A DNA stretch of 64,000 nt. Source: Geobacteraceae bacterium (GTDB taxonomy: Bacteria; Desulfobacterota; Desulfuromonadia; Geobacterales; Geobacteraceae). Where the stretch lies: the NCBI GenBank assembly GCA_024281055.1, contig JAMXLF010000087.1, positions 1 to 64,000 of the forward strand. Reading direction: 5' to 3'. The notes below the pieces were generated by a model. That model did no database searches and was not told the origin of the DNA. It worked only from the letters and a program-made list of their open reading frames with translations. This document shows, piece after piece, positions 24,387-33,762 of this stretch (position 1 is its first letter; each line of letters starts with the position of its first letter). The position numbers and the translations under genes were made by a program.

Positions 24387-25610
24387 TCAGGAGGGCGATG
24401 GCTCTTTTGCCCGGCGGATGAGGTCGTACTTCTCTGTCGGAAAGGGCAAGCGCAGCCGGATTCGGCTGTTCGGATGCGCAACGCCGAGGGGTTCCCCTTC
24501 TCCGCTCTCCATCTCCGCGAGGACCAGGGTGGTGCATGACATGCCGCGGCCGATGAATTCGAGGGTATCTCCGGTCTCCAGCCGGTTTCTCACGCCGACG
24601 ACGATGGAGCCATCCGGCAGCGTGTCGTCGACGATGCCGACGAAGTCATAGCTTCTTATATAGCGGGAATGGTATTCGTGGTCAAGCTCTTTGGGCGGAC
24701 CGAGGAAAAAGCCGGTTGTATAGCCGCGATGGCTGATTTTGCGAAGCTCGTCGAGCCATTCGGGTCGGAAGCGGTATCCCGCCGGGTCGGCGCAGAAGCA
24801 GTCGATGGCTTCGCGGTAGACCCGCACGGTCGTGGCCAGATAGAAGATACCCTTCATCCGTCCCTCGATCTTCAGGGCGTCCACGCCGCTTCCCACCAGT
24901 TCCGGCAGGTACTGGACGAGGCAGAGATCCTTGGAATTGAAAATGAAAGTGCCCCGCTCGTCCTCCAGCACCGGGAAATACTCTCCGGGCCGCGTCTCCT
25001 CCACCAGAGCATAGTTCCAGCGGCAGGGGTGGGCACATTCTCCACGGTTGGCCGACCTCCCGGTCATGACGCTGGAAAGGAGGCAGCGCCCGGAATAGGA
25101 GATGCACATGGCCCCATGGGCAAAAACTTCCAGCTCGACCTCGGTCCGTTCGCGAACCTCGCGGAGGTCATCGAGGGACATCTCCCGCGCCAGGTTGATA
25201 CGCCGGATCCCCTGTTTCTCCCAGAACTGGACGCTTTTCCAGTTGGTGGTGTTGGCCTGGGTGGAAAGGTGTATCGTGCGTTCCGGCGATACCTCGCGAA
25301 TCATTGCGATCACCCCGGGGTCGGCGACGATATAGGCATCGAAGGGGATCGTCGCCATCGCTTCCAGGTAGCGGTACAGTTCAGCGATGTCGCGGTTGTC
25401 CGGATAGATGTTGACCGTCAGGTACGTCTTTACCTTGTGGCTGTGGGCGTAGTCGACGGCTTGCTCCAGACCGGCGGAGGTGAAATTGTCCGCCAGGTTT
25501 CTCAGGCCGTATGCCTTCCCCCCCAGGTAGACGGCATCGGCCCCGTAATGGATCGCAACCCGCAGCTTTTCCATATTGCCGGCAGGAGCGAGGAGTTCGG
25601 GTTTCTTCAT
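24387..25610 (-). CDS. U32 peptidase / TrhP-like tRNA hydroxylation protein
   Basis: A 407-residue U32-family protein. KPELLAPAGNMEKLRVAIHYGADAVYLGG is the family N-terminus. The four-cysteine motif is present in GRCLLSS...CAHPCRWNYALVEE, and the C-terminal barrel domain (GDTLEFIGRGM) closes the protein. Close relatives such as TrhP/YegQ take part in prephenate-dependent hydroxyuridine formation in tRNA, so a tRNA modification role is more likely than proteolysis. I chose ATG 25610, where the conserved sequence begins. An ATG at 25724 with GGAG five bases upstream would add 38 non-conserved residues. Confidence 0.85.
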   Translation of the reverse strand: MKKPELLAPAGNMEKLRVAIHYGADAVYLGGKAYGLRNLADNFTSAGLEQAVDYAHSHKVKTYLTVNIYPDNRDIAELYRYLEAMATIPFDAYIVADPGVIAMIREVSPERTIHLSTQANTTNWKSVQFWEKQGIRRINLAREMSLDDLREVRERTEVELEVFAHGAMCISYSGRCLLSSVMTGRSANRGECAHPCRWNYALVEETRPGEYFPVLEDERGTFIFNSKDLCLVQYLPELVGSGVDALKIEGRMKGIFYLATTVRVYREAIDCFCADPAGYRFRPEWLDELRKISHRGYTTGFFLGPPKELDHEYHSRYIRSYDFVGIVDDTLPDGSIVVGVRNRLETGDTLEFIGRGMSCTTLVLAEMESGEGEPLGVAHPNSRIRLRLPFPTEKYDLIRRAKEPSPS

Positions 25611-26031
25611 GGGGATGGTCGTTTCCTCCGGACAGACACCCCTGGCACGTTTACGGGCAGCCCCATGGGGCGATGTTCCGGTTTGTGTCACTGATGCCGT
25701 TTTCTGTCGCTCGTCTATATTCATTGATGCTCCGGCCTGACCATCACCAAGCTTAAGGCCGGCTCTTCTCACTCCTGTGTCAACAAGAGCGCGTGAAGGA
25801 TGAATTAAAAATATTTCTTTAAAAACAGTAGGTTGCGGCCCCATTTCGGCGAGCCCCCATCACAGGGGAGAACGTGTTCCGGGAATTGGGGAAGATTAGT
25901 CATTATCGGCATACTCAATGCTACCATATTCAGTTTGGCAAGCAAACCCCCAAACTCGCTTTCTCCTTGACAAAAGGAGGGGAAAGGCATTAATTATGCT
26001 GAGCTTACACTTTCCAGGGGGAGGAGAGACG
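25611..26031. other. Divergent intergenic region between U32 peptidase and cpoB
   Basis: About 420 bp between divergent genes. The left part may encode the alternative longer N-terminus of the U32 protein (to 25724). The centre (25800-25960) is AT-rich. A candidate promoter for cpoB lies at 25967-25995. No other gene or repeat was recognised. Confidence 0.5.
25967..25995 (+). promoter_or_regulatory. Candidate promoter of the cpoB operon
   Basis: TTGACA (perfect -35) is followed after 17 nt by TTAATT, a weak -10 box within TTAATTATG. Transcription would start about 30 nt before cpoB. Confidence 0.45.
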
Positions 26032-26739
26032 ATGCGGCCTCGTGATATGCTTGCAATCATCATCGGGTGTTTAGCTCTCAGTGCCTGCGCCAACAACGAT
26101 GTTATCGTGAAAAAACAGGCGGAGATGGAAGCGAGACTGGAACAGTTGGTTCAGGGTAATGCGGCTGCCACAGCGCGGCTTGCAGAAATGGCCAATGAAG
26201 TGAAGGACTTGCAGGCGCAGGTCAAGGCCAATTCCACGGTCCTGGAAGAGTTGAAATCTGCGTCCAAGCGGCAGGATGCCCTTCCGGCAGCCGCTCCTTC
26301 GCGGAGCGCCCCCCAAAGTCCCAGGATCGAGGTGGTGAACACCGACGCAGTGCCGGCAGACCGGGAAACTACTGCCCAGGACGCCTACATGAAGGCGTTC
26401 GGGCTGTTCAGTGCTAACAGTTACAACGATGCAGTCATGGCGTTCGAATCCTTCATCAGAAGTTATCCCAACAGCGAATATGCCGGTAACGCCCAGTATT
26501 GGATCGGCGAGTGCTACTATACCCAGCACGATTTCCCCCAGGCCATGGAGGCGTTCAACAAGGTTATTGAAAAATATCCGACGGGGAACAAGGTTCCCGA
26601 TGCCATGCTGAAAATCGGTTTGACCTACATCAGCATGAATGATCCGGCAAAAGCCCGTGTTGCCCTCCAGTCGCTGCTGGACAAGTATCCTCGCAGTCAG
26701 GCTGCCGCAAAGGCACGGGAGAGGCTGGGCCACAACTAA
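26032..26739 (+). CDS. cpoB: CpoB/YbgF-type Tol-Pal coordinator, lipoprotein form
   Basis: A 235-residue exported protein with a lipoprotein signal (LALSAC, cysteine about residue 18), an N-terminal coiled coil (KKQAEMEARLEQLV, MANEVKDLQAQVK) and three TPR-like repeats at about 125-230 (AYMKAFGLFSANSYNDAVMAF and so on). CpoB coordinates peptidoglycan synthesis with outer-membrane constriction through Tol-Pal. The enterobacterial protein has a cleaved, not lipidated, signal; the lipobox here is a difference. GGAGGAGAGACG stands before the ATG. It is followed closely by a LysM protein gene. Confidence 0.88.
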   Translation: MRPRDMLAIIIGCLALSACANNDVIVKKQAEMEARLEQLVQGNAAATARLAEMANEVKDLQAQVKANSTVLEELKSASKRQDALPAAAPSRSAPQSPRIEVVNTDAVPADRETTAQDAYMKAFGLFSANSYNDAVMAFESFIRSYPNSEYAGNAQYWIGECYYTQHDFPQAMEAFNKVIEKYPTGNKVPDAMLKIGLTYISMNDPAKARVALQSLLDKYPRSQAAAKARERLGHN

Positions 26740-26757
26740 CTACATTGTGAGGTGTCT

Positions 26758-27759
26758 ATGAGACGGATACAGTTAGTCGCGTTCCTGCTGGTACTGTCGG
26801 CGGTCAGTTCGGTTTTCGCGCAGACGGGTGAACCGACCGTCTATGTGATCAAGAAGGGGGACACCCTGTGGGGGCTCTCGGCACGGTTTCTCAACGACCC
26901 CTTTTACTGGCCGAACCTGTGGGGCCGCAACCAGAGCATTACCAACCCCCATTTCATCTTCCCCGGCCAGAAGGTGAAGGTCTATCCTGACCGGATCGTG
27001 ATCGAGGAGGCGGCTGCCAAGCCAGCGGAAACCCCGGCGCCTGAGGCCAAGGTGCCAGCCGAGGTGTCAGCCGAGGAGAAGATGTTCACCGTCAGTGGGG
27101 CCGAAGGGTTTCTGCAGGAGAAGGACCTGAAGCCGGCCGGCTTTATCATCGCAACCAACCAGAACCGGCAGATAGTGGGTGAGGACGATGTCGTCTATAC
27201 TGATGTCGGCAGGGACTCCGGTGCCAAGGTCGGTGGGTTTTTGAGCGTCTACCGGGAGGGGGAATCTGTGAGCCACCCGGTGACCAACGTCATCCTCGGC
27301 CACAAGGTTATCCCCCTTGGGGTGGTGCAGTTGTCCGAGGTTGAGGACAAGGTTTCCCGCGGCATCGTGACCGAGTCGTACCTCGAAATTAGCCCCGGTT
27401 CTTACCTCATGCCGTACCGGGACAGGAGACGGGAAATCTCCCTGAAAGCAGCCGAGCGGGATATGACGGGGTATATCGTGGATACCCAGATGGGGAACAA
27501 GACGATTGGCGCAGGCGATATCGTCTTTCTCGACCTGGGGAGGGCTCACGGTGTTGTGCCCGGCAACCTGCTCTACGTTGTCCGCAATGTGGTCCCGGAC
27601 CAGCAGTACGTGACCGGGTCGATCGACAAGTTGCCGGTGGAACTCCTGGGCGCGGTGGTGGTCGTGAACACCGGCGAACATACCTCGACGGCCCTGGTCG
27701 TCAAGAGTATCGACGCCATCTACCGGGGGGACATGGTGGAGCTGAGAAAGAGCAAGTAG
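26758..27759 (+). CDS. LysM-domain exported protein
   Basis: A 333-residue protein with a signal peptide (MRRIQLVAFLLVLSAVSSVFA) and an N-terminal LysM domain at about 27-75 (VYVIKKGDTLWGLSARFLND, FIFPGQKVKVYP), which binds peptidoglycan. The remaining 230 residues form an all-beta region with repeated D(V/L)GR-type turns (VYTDVGRDSGAKVGGFL, VFLDLGRAHGVVPGNLL) that suggest two related domains. I chose ATG 26758 with GAGGTG upstream over the GTG two codons earlier. The gene follows cpoB by 18 bp, so an envelope function alongside cpoB is likely. A strong terminator follows. Confidence 0.85.
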   Translation: MRRIQLVAFLLVLSAVSSVFAQTGEPTVYVIKKGDTLWGLSARFLNDPFYWPNLWGRNQSITNPHFIFPGQKVKVYPDRIVIEEAAAKPAETPAPEAKVPAEVSAEEKMFTVSGAEGFLQEKDLKPAGFIIATNQNRQIVGEDDVVYTDVGRDSGAKVGGFLSVYREGESVSHPVTNVILGHKVIPLGVVQLSEVEDKVSRGIVTESYLEISPGSYLMPYRDRRREISLKAAERDMTGYIVDTQMGNKTIGAGDIVFLDLGRAHGVVPGNLLYVVRNVVPDQQYVTGSIDKLPVELLGAVVVVNTGEHTSTALVVKSIDAIYRGDMVELRKSK

Positions 27760-27779
27760 GATCACCGCAACGGAGAGGA

Positions 27780-27811
27780 GGGATTGGCCGGACGGCCGGT
27801 CCCTTTTTTTT
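27780..27811 (+). terminator. Terminator after the LysM gene, abutting dprA
   Basis: GGGATTGGCCG pairs with CGGCCGGTCCC (two G-U pairs) in a GC-rich hairpin, followed by eight T. The T-run ends five bases before the dprA start codon. Confidence 0.8.
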
Positions 27812-27816
27812 GCCCT

Positions 27817-28899
27817 ATGAACGAAGCGTATTACTGGTTCGCCCTGAAATCGGTGCCCCTCGTGGGAAACGTGACTTTCCGCCGGCTCCTGGCCTATTTC
27901 GACACGCCGCAACGGGTGCTCGCGGCAACGGAATCGGAACTGGCAGCGGTTCCGGGGATCAACCGTACGGTAATTGCCGCCATCAAGTCCCATGACGCCC
28001 GGGAATTCGCGCAACGGGAGTGTGAGCGGGTCAGGCGGAGCGGCGTCCGGATTGTAACTTTCCTCGCCGAGGAGTATCCGAAAGTCCTTTTCGAGATTCC
28101 CGACCCTCCCCCGTTACTCTACGTCAAAGGGAGTCTGGGGGGAATCGGTTCTGCCATTGCCGTTGTCGGTTCGCGGCGCGCCTCAACCTACGGCCTCTTG
28201 ACAACGGGGCGACTGGCGCGGGAACTGGCCGGCCACGGAATCACGGTCATCTCGGGAATGGCGCGTGGGATCGATACTGCAGCCCATCGGGGTGCATTGG
28301 ATGGCGACGGCCGGAGCGTCGGCGTTCTCGGTTGCGGCGTCGACGTGGTCTATCCCCCGGAAAACCGCCGACTGTTCGACGAGATGGCCGAGAAGGGGGC
28401 CCTCGTCTCCGAGTTTCCCATGGGAACCCTCCCCCTTTCCGAGAATTTCCCCCGACGTAACAGGATCATCAGCGGGATGTCTCGCGGGGTGCTCGTGGTG
28501 GAGGCGATGGAGAACAGCGGTTCGCTCATCACGGTCCAGTATGCCCTGGAACAGGGGCGGGAAGTGTTCGCCGTGCCGGGCAACATCACCAGCGCCGGAA
28601 GTCGCGGCACGAACCGCCTCATAAGGGAGGGAGCGAAACTGGTCGCGGGAGTGGAGGATATCCTCGACGAGCTTCCGCACCGGCAGAGGACGGGAGCCGG
28701 CCACGCCGAAACGGCACGTTTCGACCTGACGCCGCAGGAAGCCGTCGCCTATGCCCTGCTGGCCGAAGCGCCGCTCCATATCGACGACATCATCGTGAAA
28801 AGCGCATTGACAGTGGGGGAGGTTTCCGCTATTTTACTTCGCCTGGAACTCAAGGGAGCTGTAATGCAGCTCCCGGGCAAATACTTTACCATTGCATAG
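27817..28899 (+). CDS. dprA: DNA processing protein DprA
   Basis: A 360-residue DprA (Smf) protein, which loads RecA on incoming single-stranded DNA in transformation. After an N-terminal helix-hairpin-helix part (AAVPGINRTVIAAI) comes the Rossmann-like domain with the signatures AVVGSRRAS, ISGMARGIDTAAHRGAL, LGCGVDVVYPPEN, LSENFPRRNRIISG and SGSLITVQYALEQGREVFAVPG. A C-terminal winged-helix-like region ends the protein. The start at 27817 fits the conserved start but has no ribosome site: the terminator of the LysM gene ends right before it. Expression may be low, leaderless or from an internal promoter. Confidence 0.95.
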   Translation: MNEAYYWFALKSVPLVGNVTFRRLLAYFDTPQRVLAATESELAAVPGINRTVIAAIKSHDAREFAQRECERVRRSGVRIVTFLAEEYPKVLFEIPDPPPLLYVKGSLGGIGSAIAVVGSRRASTYGLLTTGRLARELAGHGITVISGMARGIDTAAHRGALDGDGRSVGVLGCGVDVVYPPENRRLFDEMAEKGALVSEFPMGTLPLSENFPRRNRIISGMSRGVLVVEAMENSGSLITVQYALEQGREVFAVPGNITSAGSRGTNRLIREGAKLVAGVEDILDELPHRQRTGAGHAETARFDLTPQEAVAYALLAEAPLHIDDIIVKSALTVGEVSAILLRLELKGAVMQLPGKYFTIA

Positions 28900-29025
28900 C
28901 GAACGACAGTAGAATTGGGTCTCAGGAGGCACAGGGCACGTTGGGGCTTTTTTCTGTGCCGTTTGTTTTTTGCATGAAATGAATTAAATTTATACGGAAC
29001 ACACCAATTCCGTACGGATGGGTAT

Positions 29026-31305
29026 ATGTCAAAGCACCTCGTCATCGTTGAATCGCCGGCCAAGGCGAAGACCATCGAGAAGTTCCTCGGCAGGGACTAC
29101 CAGGTTCTCGCCTCGTTCGGCCATGTGCGCGCCCTTCCGAGCAAGCAGGGGTCGGTGGACATCGAGCACGACTTCACCCCCAAGTATGCCGTTCTCCCCG
29201 AGAGCCGCAAGCATATCGACGCCATCAAGAAGGCGTTGAAGGAGGCCGATGACCTTCTCCTCGCCACTGACCCGGACCGGGAAGGGGAGGCCATTTCATG
29301 GCATCTCCTGGCGGCGCTGGGGTTGGACAAGAAAAAAACGGCCATGCCGGTCCGGCGTGTGGTGTTCCACGAGATCACCAAGGATGCCATCGTCCACGCC
29401 GTGAACCACCCCCGCGACATCTCCCTCGACCTGGTGGACGCCCAGCAGGCCCGCTCTGTCCTCGATTACCTGGTTGGCTTCAACCTCTCGCCATTTCTCT
29501 GGAAAAAGATCCGGTACGGCCTCTCCGCCGGCCGGGTGCAGTCGGTGGCCCTGCGCCTCGTCTGCGAACGGGAAAAGGAGATTCAGGCCTTCCGGGAGCA
29601 GGAATACTGGACCATCGCTGCCCAGCTCGCCACCGGCAAGAAGCAGAACTTCACCGCCAACCTTGTGGAGGTGCGGGGGAAGAAGCTCGGAAAGTTCGAC
29701 ATTCCCGACCAGCCGGCCGCCAACGAGATCGTCAGCGCCCTGGAGCGATGCCAGGGGAACCCCGCCTGTGCCTTCCGGGTGGAGAAGGTCACCCGCAGCG
29801 AGCGCCGACGCCTTCCGGCGCCCCCATTCACCACCTCCACCCTCCAGCAGGAGGCGTCCCGCAAGCTCGGCTTTTCCGCCAAGAAGACCATGGCCACCGC
29901 CCAGAAGCTCTACGAGGGGATCAACATCGGTGAGGGTGCGGTCGGTCTCATCACCTATATGAGGACAGACAGTGTGGTTCTGTCCGAGCAGGCGAAGGCC
30001 GAGGCGAAGGAGCTGATCACCGCCCTCTACGGCAAGGAGTACGCCCTGACCAAGCCGCGGGTCTTCAAGAATCGCGCAAAAAACGCCCAGGAGGCCCACG
30101 AGGCGATCCGCCCCACCCTGATGGCCAAGACCCCGGCGGAGCTCAAGCAGTACCTTACCCCGGACCAGTTCAAGCTGTACGATCTCATCTGGAAGCGGGC
30201 GGTCGCCTCCCAGATGGCCGAGGCGCTCCTCGACCAGACCTCGGTGGAGATCAGCGCCGGCGAGGACTTCCGGTTCCGGGCCGCCGGGACGGTCGTCCGC
30301 TTCCCGGGCTTCATGAAACTCTATACCGAAGGGGTTGACGACGAGGCCGAGGAGAAAGAGGGCGTCCTTCCCCCCTTGGAGGAGGGGGATCCGCTCGCGC
30401 TGACGAAACTCCTCCCCGAGCAGCATTTCACCCAGCCGCCTCCCCGCTACACCGAGGCGACCCTGGTCAAGACCCTTGAGGAGTACGGCATCGGCAGGCC
30501 GTCCACCTACGCGAGCATCATGAACACCCTCGTCGAGCGCAAATATGCCCGTCTCGACAAGAAACGCTTCGTGCCCGAGGACGTGGGGATGGTGGTGAGC
30601 GACCTCCTCGTGAACCATTTCACCCGCTACGTTGATTACAACTTTACCGCCACTCTTGAGGAGGAGCTGGACCAGGTTTCCCGCGGGGAGAAGAACTGGA
30701 AGCCCCTCATCCACGAGTTCTGGGGGCCCTTCTTTTCTCTCCTCAAGCAGAAGGAAGGAGAGATCAGCAAGGCCGACCTCACCACCGAGGCGACGAACGA
30801 AAGCTGCCCGGACTGCGGCAAGCCCCTCGTGGTTAAGCTGGGGAGGTTCGGCAAGTTCTACGCCTGCTCGGGCTACCCGGAGTGCAAGTACATCCGCAAG
30901 CTGGAAAAGGAGGGGGCCGAGCCGCAGGAACCGGTCTACTCCGAGGAGAAGTGCGAGAAGTGCGGCAGCCCCATGCTCATCAAGGATGGGCGCTACGGCA
31001 AGTATCTGGCCTGCTCGGGATACCCCGGCTGCAAGAACATCCAACCCCTCGTGAAGCCCAAGGGCACCGGTGTCACCTGTCCGGAGTGTCGCGAGGGTGA
31101 GCTCACCGAAAAGAAATCCCGCTATGGCAAGATGTTCTACTCCTGCAACCGTTATCCCCAGTGCAAGTTCGCTCTCTGGGACCCGCCGGTGGAGAAGCCC
31201 TGCCCGAAATGCGGCTTCCCGCTCCTCGTGAAGAAGGTCTACAAGCGGGAGGGGGAGTTCCTCAAGTGTCCGAAGGAGGGGTGCGATTACCAGAGCAACA
31301 AGTGA
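29026..31305 (+). CDS. topA: DNA topoisomerase I
   Basis: A 759-residue type IA topoisomerase, which relaxes negative supercoils. The Toprim start is HLVIVESPAKAKTIEKFLG, with ATDPDREGEAISWHL carrying the acidic metal site. The catalytic tyrosine lies in LITYMRTDSVVLS, and the SAGRVQSVALRLVCERE segment is typical. The C-terminus carries four C4 zinc-finger modules (CPDC..., CEKC..., CPEC..., CPKC...), which bind single-stranded DNA and RNA polymerase. Start ATG 29026 with GGATGG upstream. It lies between dprA and trmFO, a common order in deltaproteobacteria and firmicutes. Confidence 0.98.
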   Translation: MSKHLVIVESPAKAKTIEKFLGRDYQVLASFGHVRALPSKQGSVDIEHDFTPKYAVLPESRKHIDAIKKALKEADDLLLATDPDREGEAISWHLLAALGLDKKKTAMPVRRVVFHEITKDAIVHAVNHPRDISLDLVDAQQARSVLDYLVGFNLSPFLWKKIRYGLSAGRVQSVALRLVCEREKEIQAFREQEYWTIAAQLATGKKQNFTANLVEVRGKKLGKFDIPDQPAANEIVSALERCQGNPACAFRVEKVTRSERRRLPAPPFTTSTLQQEASRKLGFSAKKTMATAQKLYEGINIGEGAVGLITYMRTDSVVLSEQAKAEAKELITALYGKEYALTKPRVFKNRAKNAQEAHEAIRPTLMAKTPAELKQYLTPDQFKLYDLIWKRAVASQMAEALLDQTSVEISAGEDFRFRAAGTVVRFPGFMKLYTEGVDDEAEEKEGVLPPLEEGDPLALTKLLPEQHFTQPPPRYTEATLVKTLEEYGIGRPSTYASIMNTLVERKYARLDKKRFVPEDVGMVVSDLLVNHFTRYVDYNFTATLEEELDQVSRGEKNWKPLIHEFWGPFFSLLKQKEGEISKADLTTEATNESCPDCGKPLVVKLGRFGKFYACSGYPECKYIRKLEKEGAEPQEPVYSEEKCEKCGSPMLIKDGRYGKYLACSGYPGCKNIQPLVKPKGTGVTCPECREGELTEKKSRYGKMFYSCNRYPQCKFALWDPPVEKPCPKCGFPLLVKKVYKREGEFLKCPKEGCDYQSNK

Positions 31306-31358
31306 AAGAACGAAGTCCGGGGTGTGCGACCCGGGCTTCGCATACCTTTCCATGCCAG

Positions 31359-31387
31359 GCGGGATATTCTGCGATCCCGCTTTTCTT
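31359..31387 (+). terminator. Terminator of topA
   Basis: GCGGGAT pairs with ATCCCGC, followed by TTTTCTT. It lies between topA and trmFO. Confidence 0.7.
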
Positions 31388-31405
31388 GTATGAAGACAGC
31401 CAACC

Positions 31406-32710
31406 ATGACTGAAACGATCACCATCATCGGCGCCGGTCTCGCCGGCTGCGAGGCGGCCTGGCAGGCGGTTCAGCGGGGAGTGCGGGTCACCCTCCACGA
31501 GATGAAGCCGGAGAGATTTTCGCCGGCCCACCATTTGCCCGGCTTCGCGGAGCTGGTCTGCTCCAATTCCTTGCGGGGAGAGTCGCTGGAGAACGCCGTT
31601 GGTCTCCTCAAGGCGGAACTGCGCCGGGCGGGCTCCCTGTTCATGGCGGCGGCCGACGCCACCCGCGTTCCGGCTGGCGGAGCGCTCGCCGTGGACCGGG
31701 AGGAGTTCTCCCGGTACGTGACTGCGCAGATCGAGGGGCATCCGCTCATCGAGGTCCGCCGCGGCGAGGTGACGGAGATTCCCGCCGAGGGGCTCGTCGT
31801 CATCGCCTCCGGCCCCCTGACGAGCGATGCCCTGGCGGAGAGGATCAGCGCCCTCACCGGCGACTACCTTTATTTCTACGATGCCATCGCTCCCATCGTC
31901 GCGGCGGATTCCATCGACATGGCCAGGGTCTTCCGCGCCTCCCGCTACGGCAAGGGGGATGGGGACGACTACCTCAACTCCCCCCTCGACGCCGAGGAGT
32001 ATGCGGCGTTCGTCGCGGCGCTACGCTCCGGGGAGAAGGTGCCGGCCAAAGCGTTCGAAAAGGTGGTACACTTTGAGGGGTGCATGCCGATCGAGGAGCT
32101 GGCGGAGCGCGGTGAGGACACGCTACGCTTCGGTCCCATGAAGCCGGTCGGGCTCGTCGATCCCGCGACCGGTCGCGAACCGTATGCGGTGGTGCAGCTG
32201 CGCCTGGAGAACCGGCAGGGGACCATGTACAACCTGGTCGGGTTTCAGACCAAGCTCACCTATCCCGCCCAGCAGCGCATCTTCAGGATGCTCTCGGGAC
32301 TGGAAAGGGCCGACTTCGTCCGGCTCGGCTCCATGCATCGGAACACCTTCATCAATGCGCCGCAGCTTTTGCTGCCAACTTTTCAGCTGCGGGCCGAGCC
32401 GCGTATCCTTTTCGCGGGCCAGATCACGGGGGTGGAAGGGTATGTGGAGTCGGCGGCGAGCGGCTTCCTCGCCGGGGTGAACGTGGCACGACTCGCCACC
32501 GGGAGAGAGACAACAGTCCCTCCGGGAACGACCGCCTTCGGGGCGCTGGCCCGCCACATCACCGATACCGATGCCCGGCATTTCCAGCCGATGAACGTGA
32601 ACTACGGGCTCTTTCCCGAGCTGACGGGGAAGGTGAAGAAGAAGGAGCGGCGGGCGCGACTTGCCGAACGTGCGTTGGAAGCGCTGGAAGAATGGATGCA
32701 AAATCTGTAG
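31406..32710 (+). CDS. trmFO: TrmFO, folate-dependent tRNA m5U54 methyltransferase
   Basis: A 434-residue FAD protein that makes 5-methyluridine at position 54 of tRNA from methylenetetrahydrofolate. The N-terminal FAD motif [14 protein letters not shown], the conserved [12 protein letters not shown] with its cysteine, [11 protein letters not shown] with the second catalytic cysteine, and [16 protein letters not shown] are all present. Length is normal. Its TAG stop (32708-32710) is part of the repeat element TGTAGGGG at 32706-32762, so the element forms the end of the reading frame. Confidence 0.97.
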   Translation: MTETITIIGAGLAGCEAAWQAVQRGVRVTLHEMKPERFSPAHHLPGFAELVCSNSLRGESLENAVGLLKAELRRAGSLFMAAADATRVPAGGALAVDREEFSRYVTAQIEGHPLIEVRRGEVTEIPAEGLVVIASGPLTSDALAERISALTGDYLYFYDAIAPIVAADSIDMARVFRASRYGKGDGDDYLNSPLDAEEYAAFVAALRSGEKVPAKAFEKVVHFEGCMPIEELAERGEDTLRFGPMKPVGLVDPATGREPYAVVQLRLENRQGTMYNLVGFQTKLTYPAQQRIFRMLSGLERADFVRLGSMHRNTFINAPQLLLPTFQLRAEPRILFAGQITGVEGYVESAASGFLAGVNVARLATGRETTVPPGTTAFGALARHITDTDARHFQPMNVNYGLFPELTGKVKKKERRARLAERALEALEEWMQNL

Positions 32711-32762
32711 GGGCGGCCCCATGTGGCCGCCCCAAGGGCAACCACATGGGGTTGCCCCTACA
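32706..32762 (+). repeat. Paired TGTAGGGG hairpin element, copy 2
   Basis: Flanked by TGTAGGGGC and GCCCCTACA, with two internal stems (GGGGCGGCC/GGCCGCCCC and GGGCAACC/GGTTGCCC). Its TAG is the stop codon of trmFO. It ends 11 nt before the next gene, whose ribosome site AAGGGGAA follows immediately. Related to 20288-20348 and, in part, to 38859-38935. Confidence 0.85.
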
Positions 32763-32772
32763 AGGGGAATAC

Positions 32773-33057
32773 ATGAGCAAGGACAAGGAAAAGCAGGAAA
32801 TATCGCTCATCGGCAGGCTCTTTACCGTCGAGGTGCTGATCATCCTCATGGGGATTGTTTCCCTCGTCTATGGAATCGTCAACGGGACGGAAATCAACAT
32901 CTTCTGGGGGGTCATCATCCTGGTCGGGGCGGTTGCGCTTCACTTCGTCCGGAAGAAGGACTGGAAGGCCCACTGGGAGGAGCAGGAGCGCAAGCAGCAG
33001 GCGTATCAGGAAATGAAGCGGCGGGAAAAGGAGCAGCAGGATGAACGCAAGGGATAG
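32773..33057 (+). CDS. Small membrane protein with charged C-terminus
   Basis: A 94-residue protein with two hydrophobic segments at about 12-35 (LFTVEVLIILMGIVSLVYGIV) and 42-58 (IFWGVIILVGAVALHFV), followed by a highly charged, coiled-coil-like tail (EEQERKQQAYQEMKRREKEQ). It starts at ATG 32773 (AGGGGAATAC upstream) and its end overlaps the maf gene by 17 bp, so the two are translationally coupled. I do not recognise the family; the overlap suggests co-expression with Maf. The frame upstream of the ATG runs through the repeat and is not coding. Confidence 0.75.
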   Translation: MSKDKEKQEISLIGRLFTVEVLIILMGIVSLVYGIVNGTEINIFWGVIILVGAVALHFVRKKDWKAHWEEQERKQQAYQEMKRREKEQQDERKG

Positions 33058-33622
33058 GATCGTTCTTGCCTCGGCGTCCCCGCGGCGGCTCGAGCTCCTG
33101 ACTTCGGCCGGGATCGAGTTCGAGGTCTTTGCCGGTGATGTGGACGAGACGGTACTTCCCGGGGAAGTGCCCGAGGACCATGTGGTGCGGCTTGCCCGGG
33201 AAAAAGCGTTCTACGTGGCGGCGCAGGTCGAAGGTCGTTTCTTCGTCGGGGCCGATACCGTGGTGGTCTGTGACGGCGAGATCATGGGGAAACCGCGGGA
33301 CGCAGCTGATGCGGAGCGGATGCTGAAAAAGCTCTCCGGGGTCGCCCACGAGGTGATCACCGGCTACGCGGTCTTCGACCGGGAACGGGAGGGTGCCGTC
33401 AGCGCCGCGGTCACGACCCGCGTCTTTTTCAAGCGCCTGCGCGACGAGGAGATCCGCGACTACATCGCCACCGGCTGCCCCTTCGACAAGGCGGGGGCTT
33501 ACGCCATCCAGGGCGGAGCGGCCTACATGGTTGAGCGGATCGAGGGCTCCTACACCAACGTGGTGGGGCTCCCCCTCTGCGAGGTGGTGGAGACGCTGCG
33601 CAGGATCGGGGCGATTGCTTGA
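33041..33622 (+). CDS. maf: Maf-like nucleoside triphosphate pyrophosphatase
   Basis: A 193-residue Maf/HAM1-superfamily protein that hydrolyses dTTP, UTP or modified nucleotides. Signatures: IVLASASPRRLELL at the start, the acidic SFDEDVDET-equivalent (AGDVDETVLPGE), VGADTVVVCDGEIMGKP and GAYAIQGGAAYMVERIEGSY. The substrate group (dTTP/UTP type) is suggested by the motif order but not proven. It overlaps the preceding small membrane protein gene by 17 bp. A long inverted repeat follows before the YggS gene. Confidence 0.95.
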   Translation: MNARDRIVLASASPRRLELLTSAGIEFEVFAGDVDETVLPGEVPEDHVVRLAREKAFYVAAQVEGRFFVGADTVVVCDGEIMGKPRDAADAERMLKKLSGVAHEVITGYAVFDREREGAVSAAVTTRVFFKRLRDEEIRDYIATGCPFDKAGAYAIQGGAAYMVERIEGSYTNVVGLPLCEVVETLRRIGAIA

Positions 33623-33626
33623 AGCT

Positions 33627-33755
33627 AAATCACAAATTCCAAATTCCAAATCTCAAACAGCTGATACAAACCCCAATTGTTAATTTTTTCGCAAGGTAAT
33701 CGTGATTTAATTGGCGAGATTTGTTTGAAATTTGAACTTTGAGATTTGGAGTTTT
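33627..33755. repeat. Inverted heptad array between maf and yggS
   Basis: AAATTCC/AAATCTC heptads (33627-33657) face complementary GATTTG/AAATTTG/TTTGAG units (33705-33755) across an AT-rich spacer. The right half contains GGAG 11 nt before the yggS ATG, so the repeat may provide its ribosome site. Confidence 0.7.
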
Positions 33756-33762
33756 TGTTGTC

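Noticed and set aside
29296-31428. 710-residue open frame opposite topA
   Set aside because: It mirrors topA codon by codon, has low-complexity Gly/Leu/Arg composition and no known motif; topA is certain.
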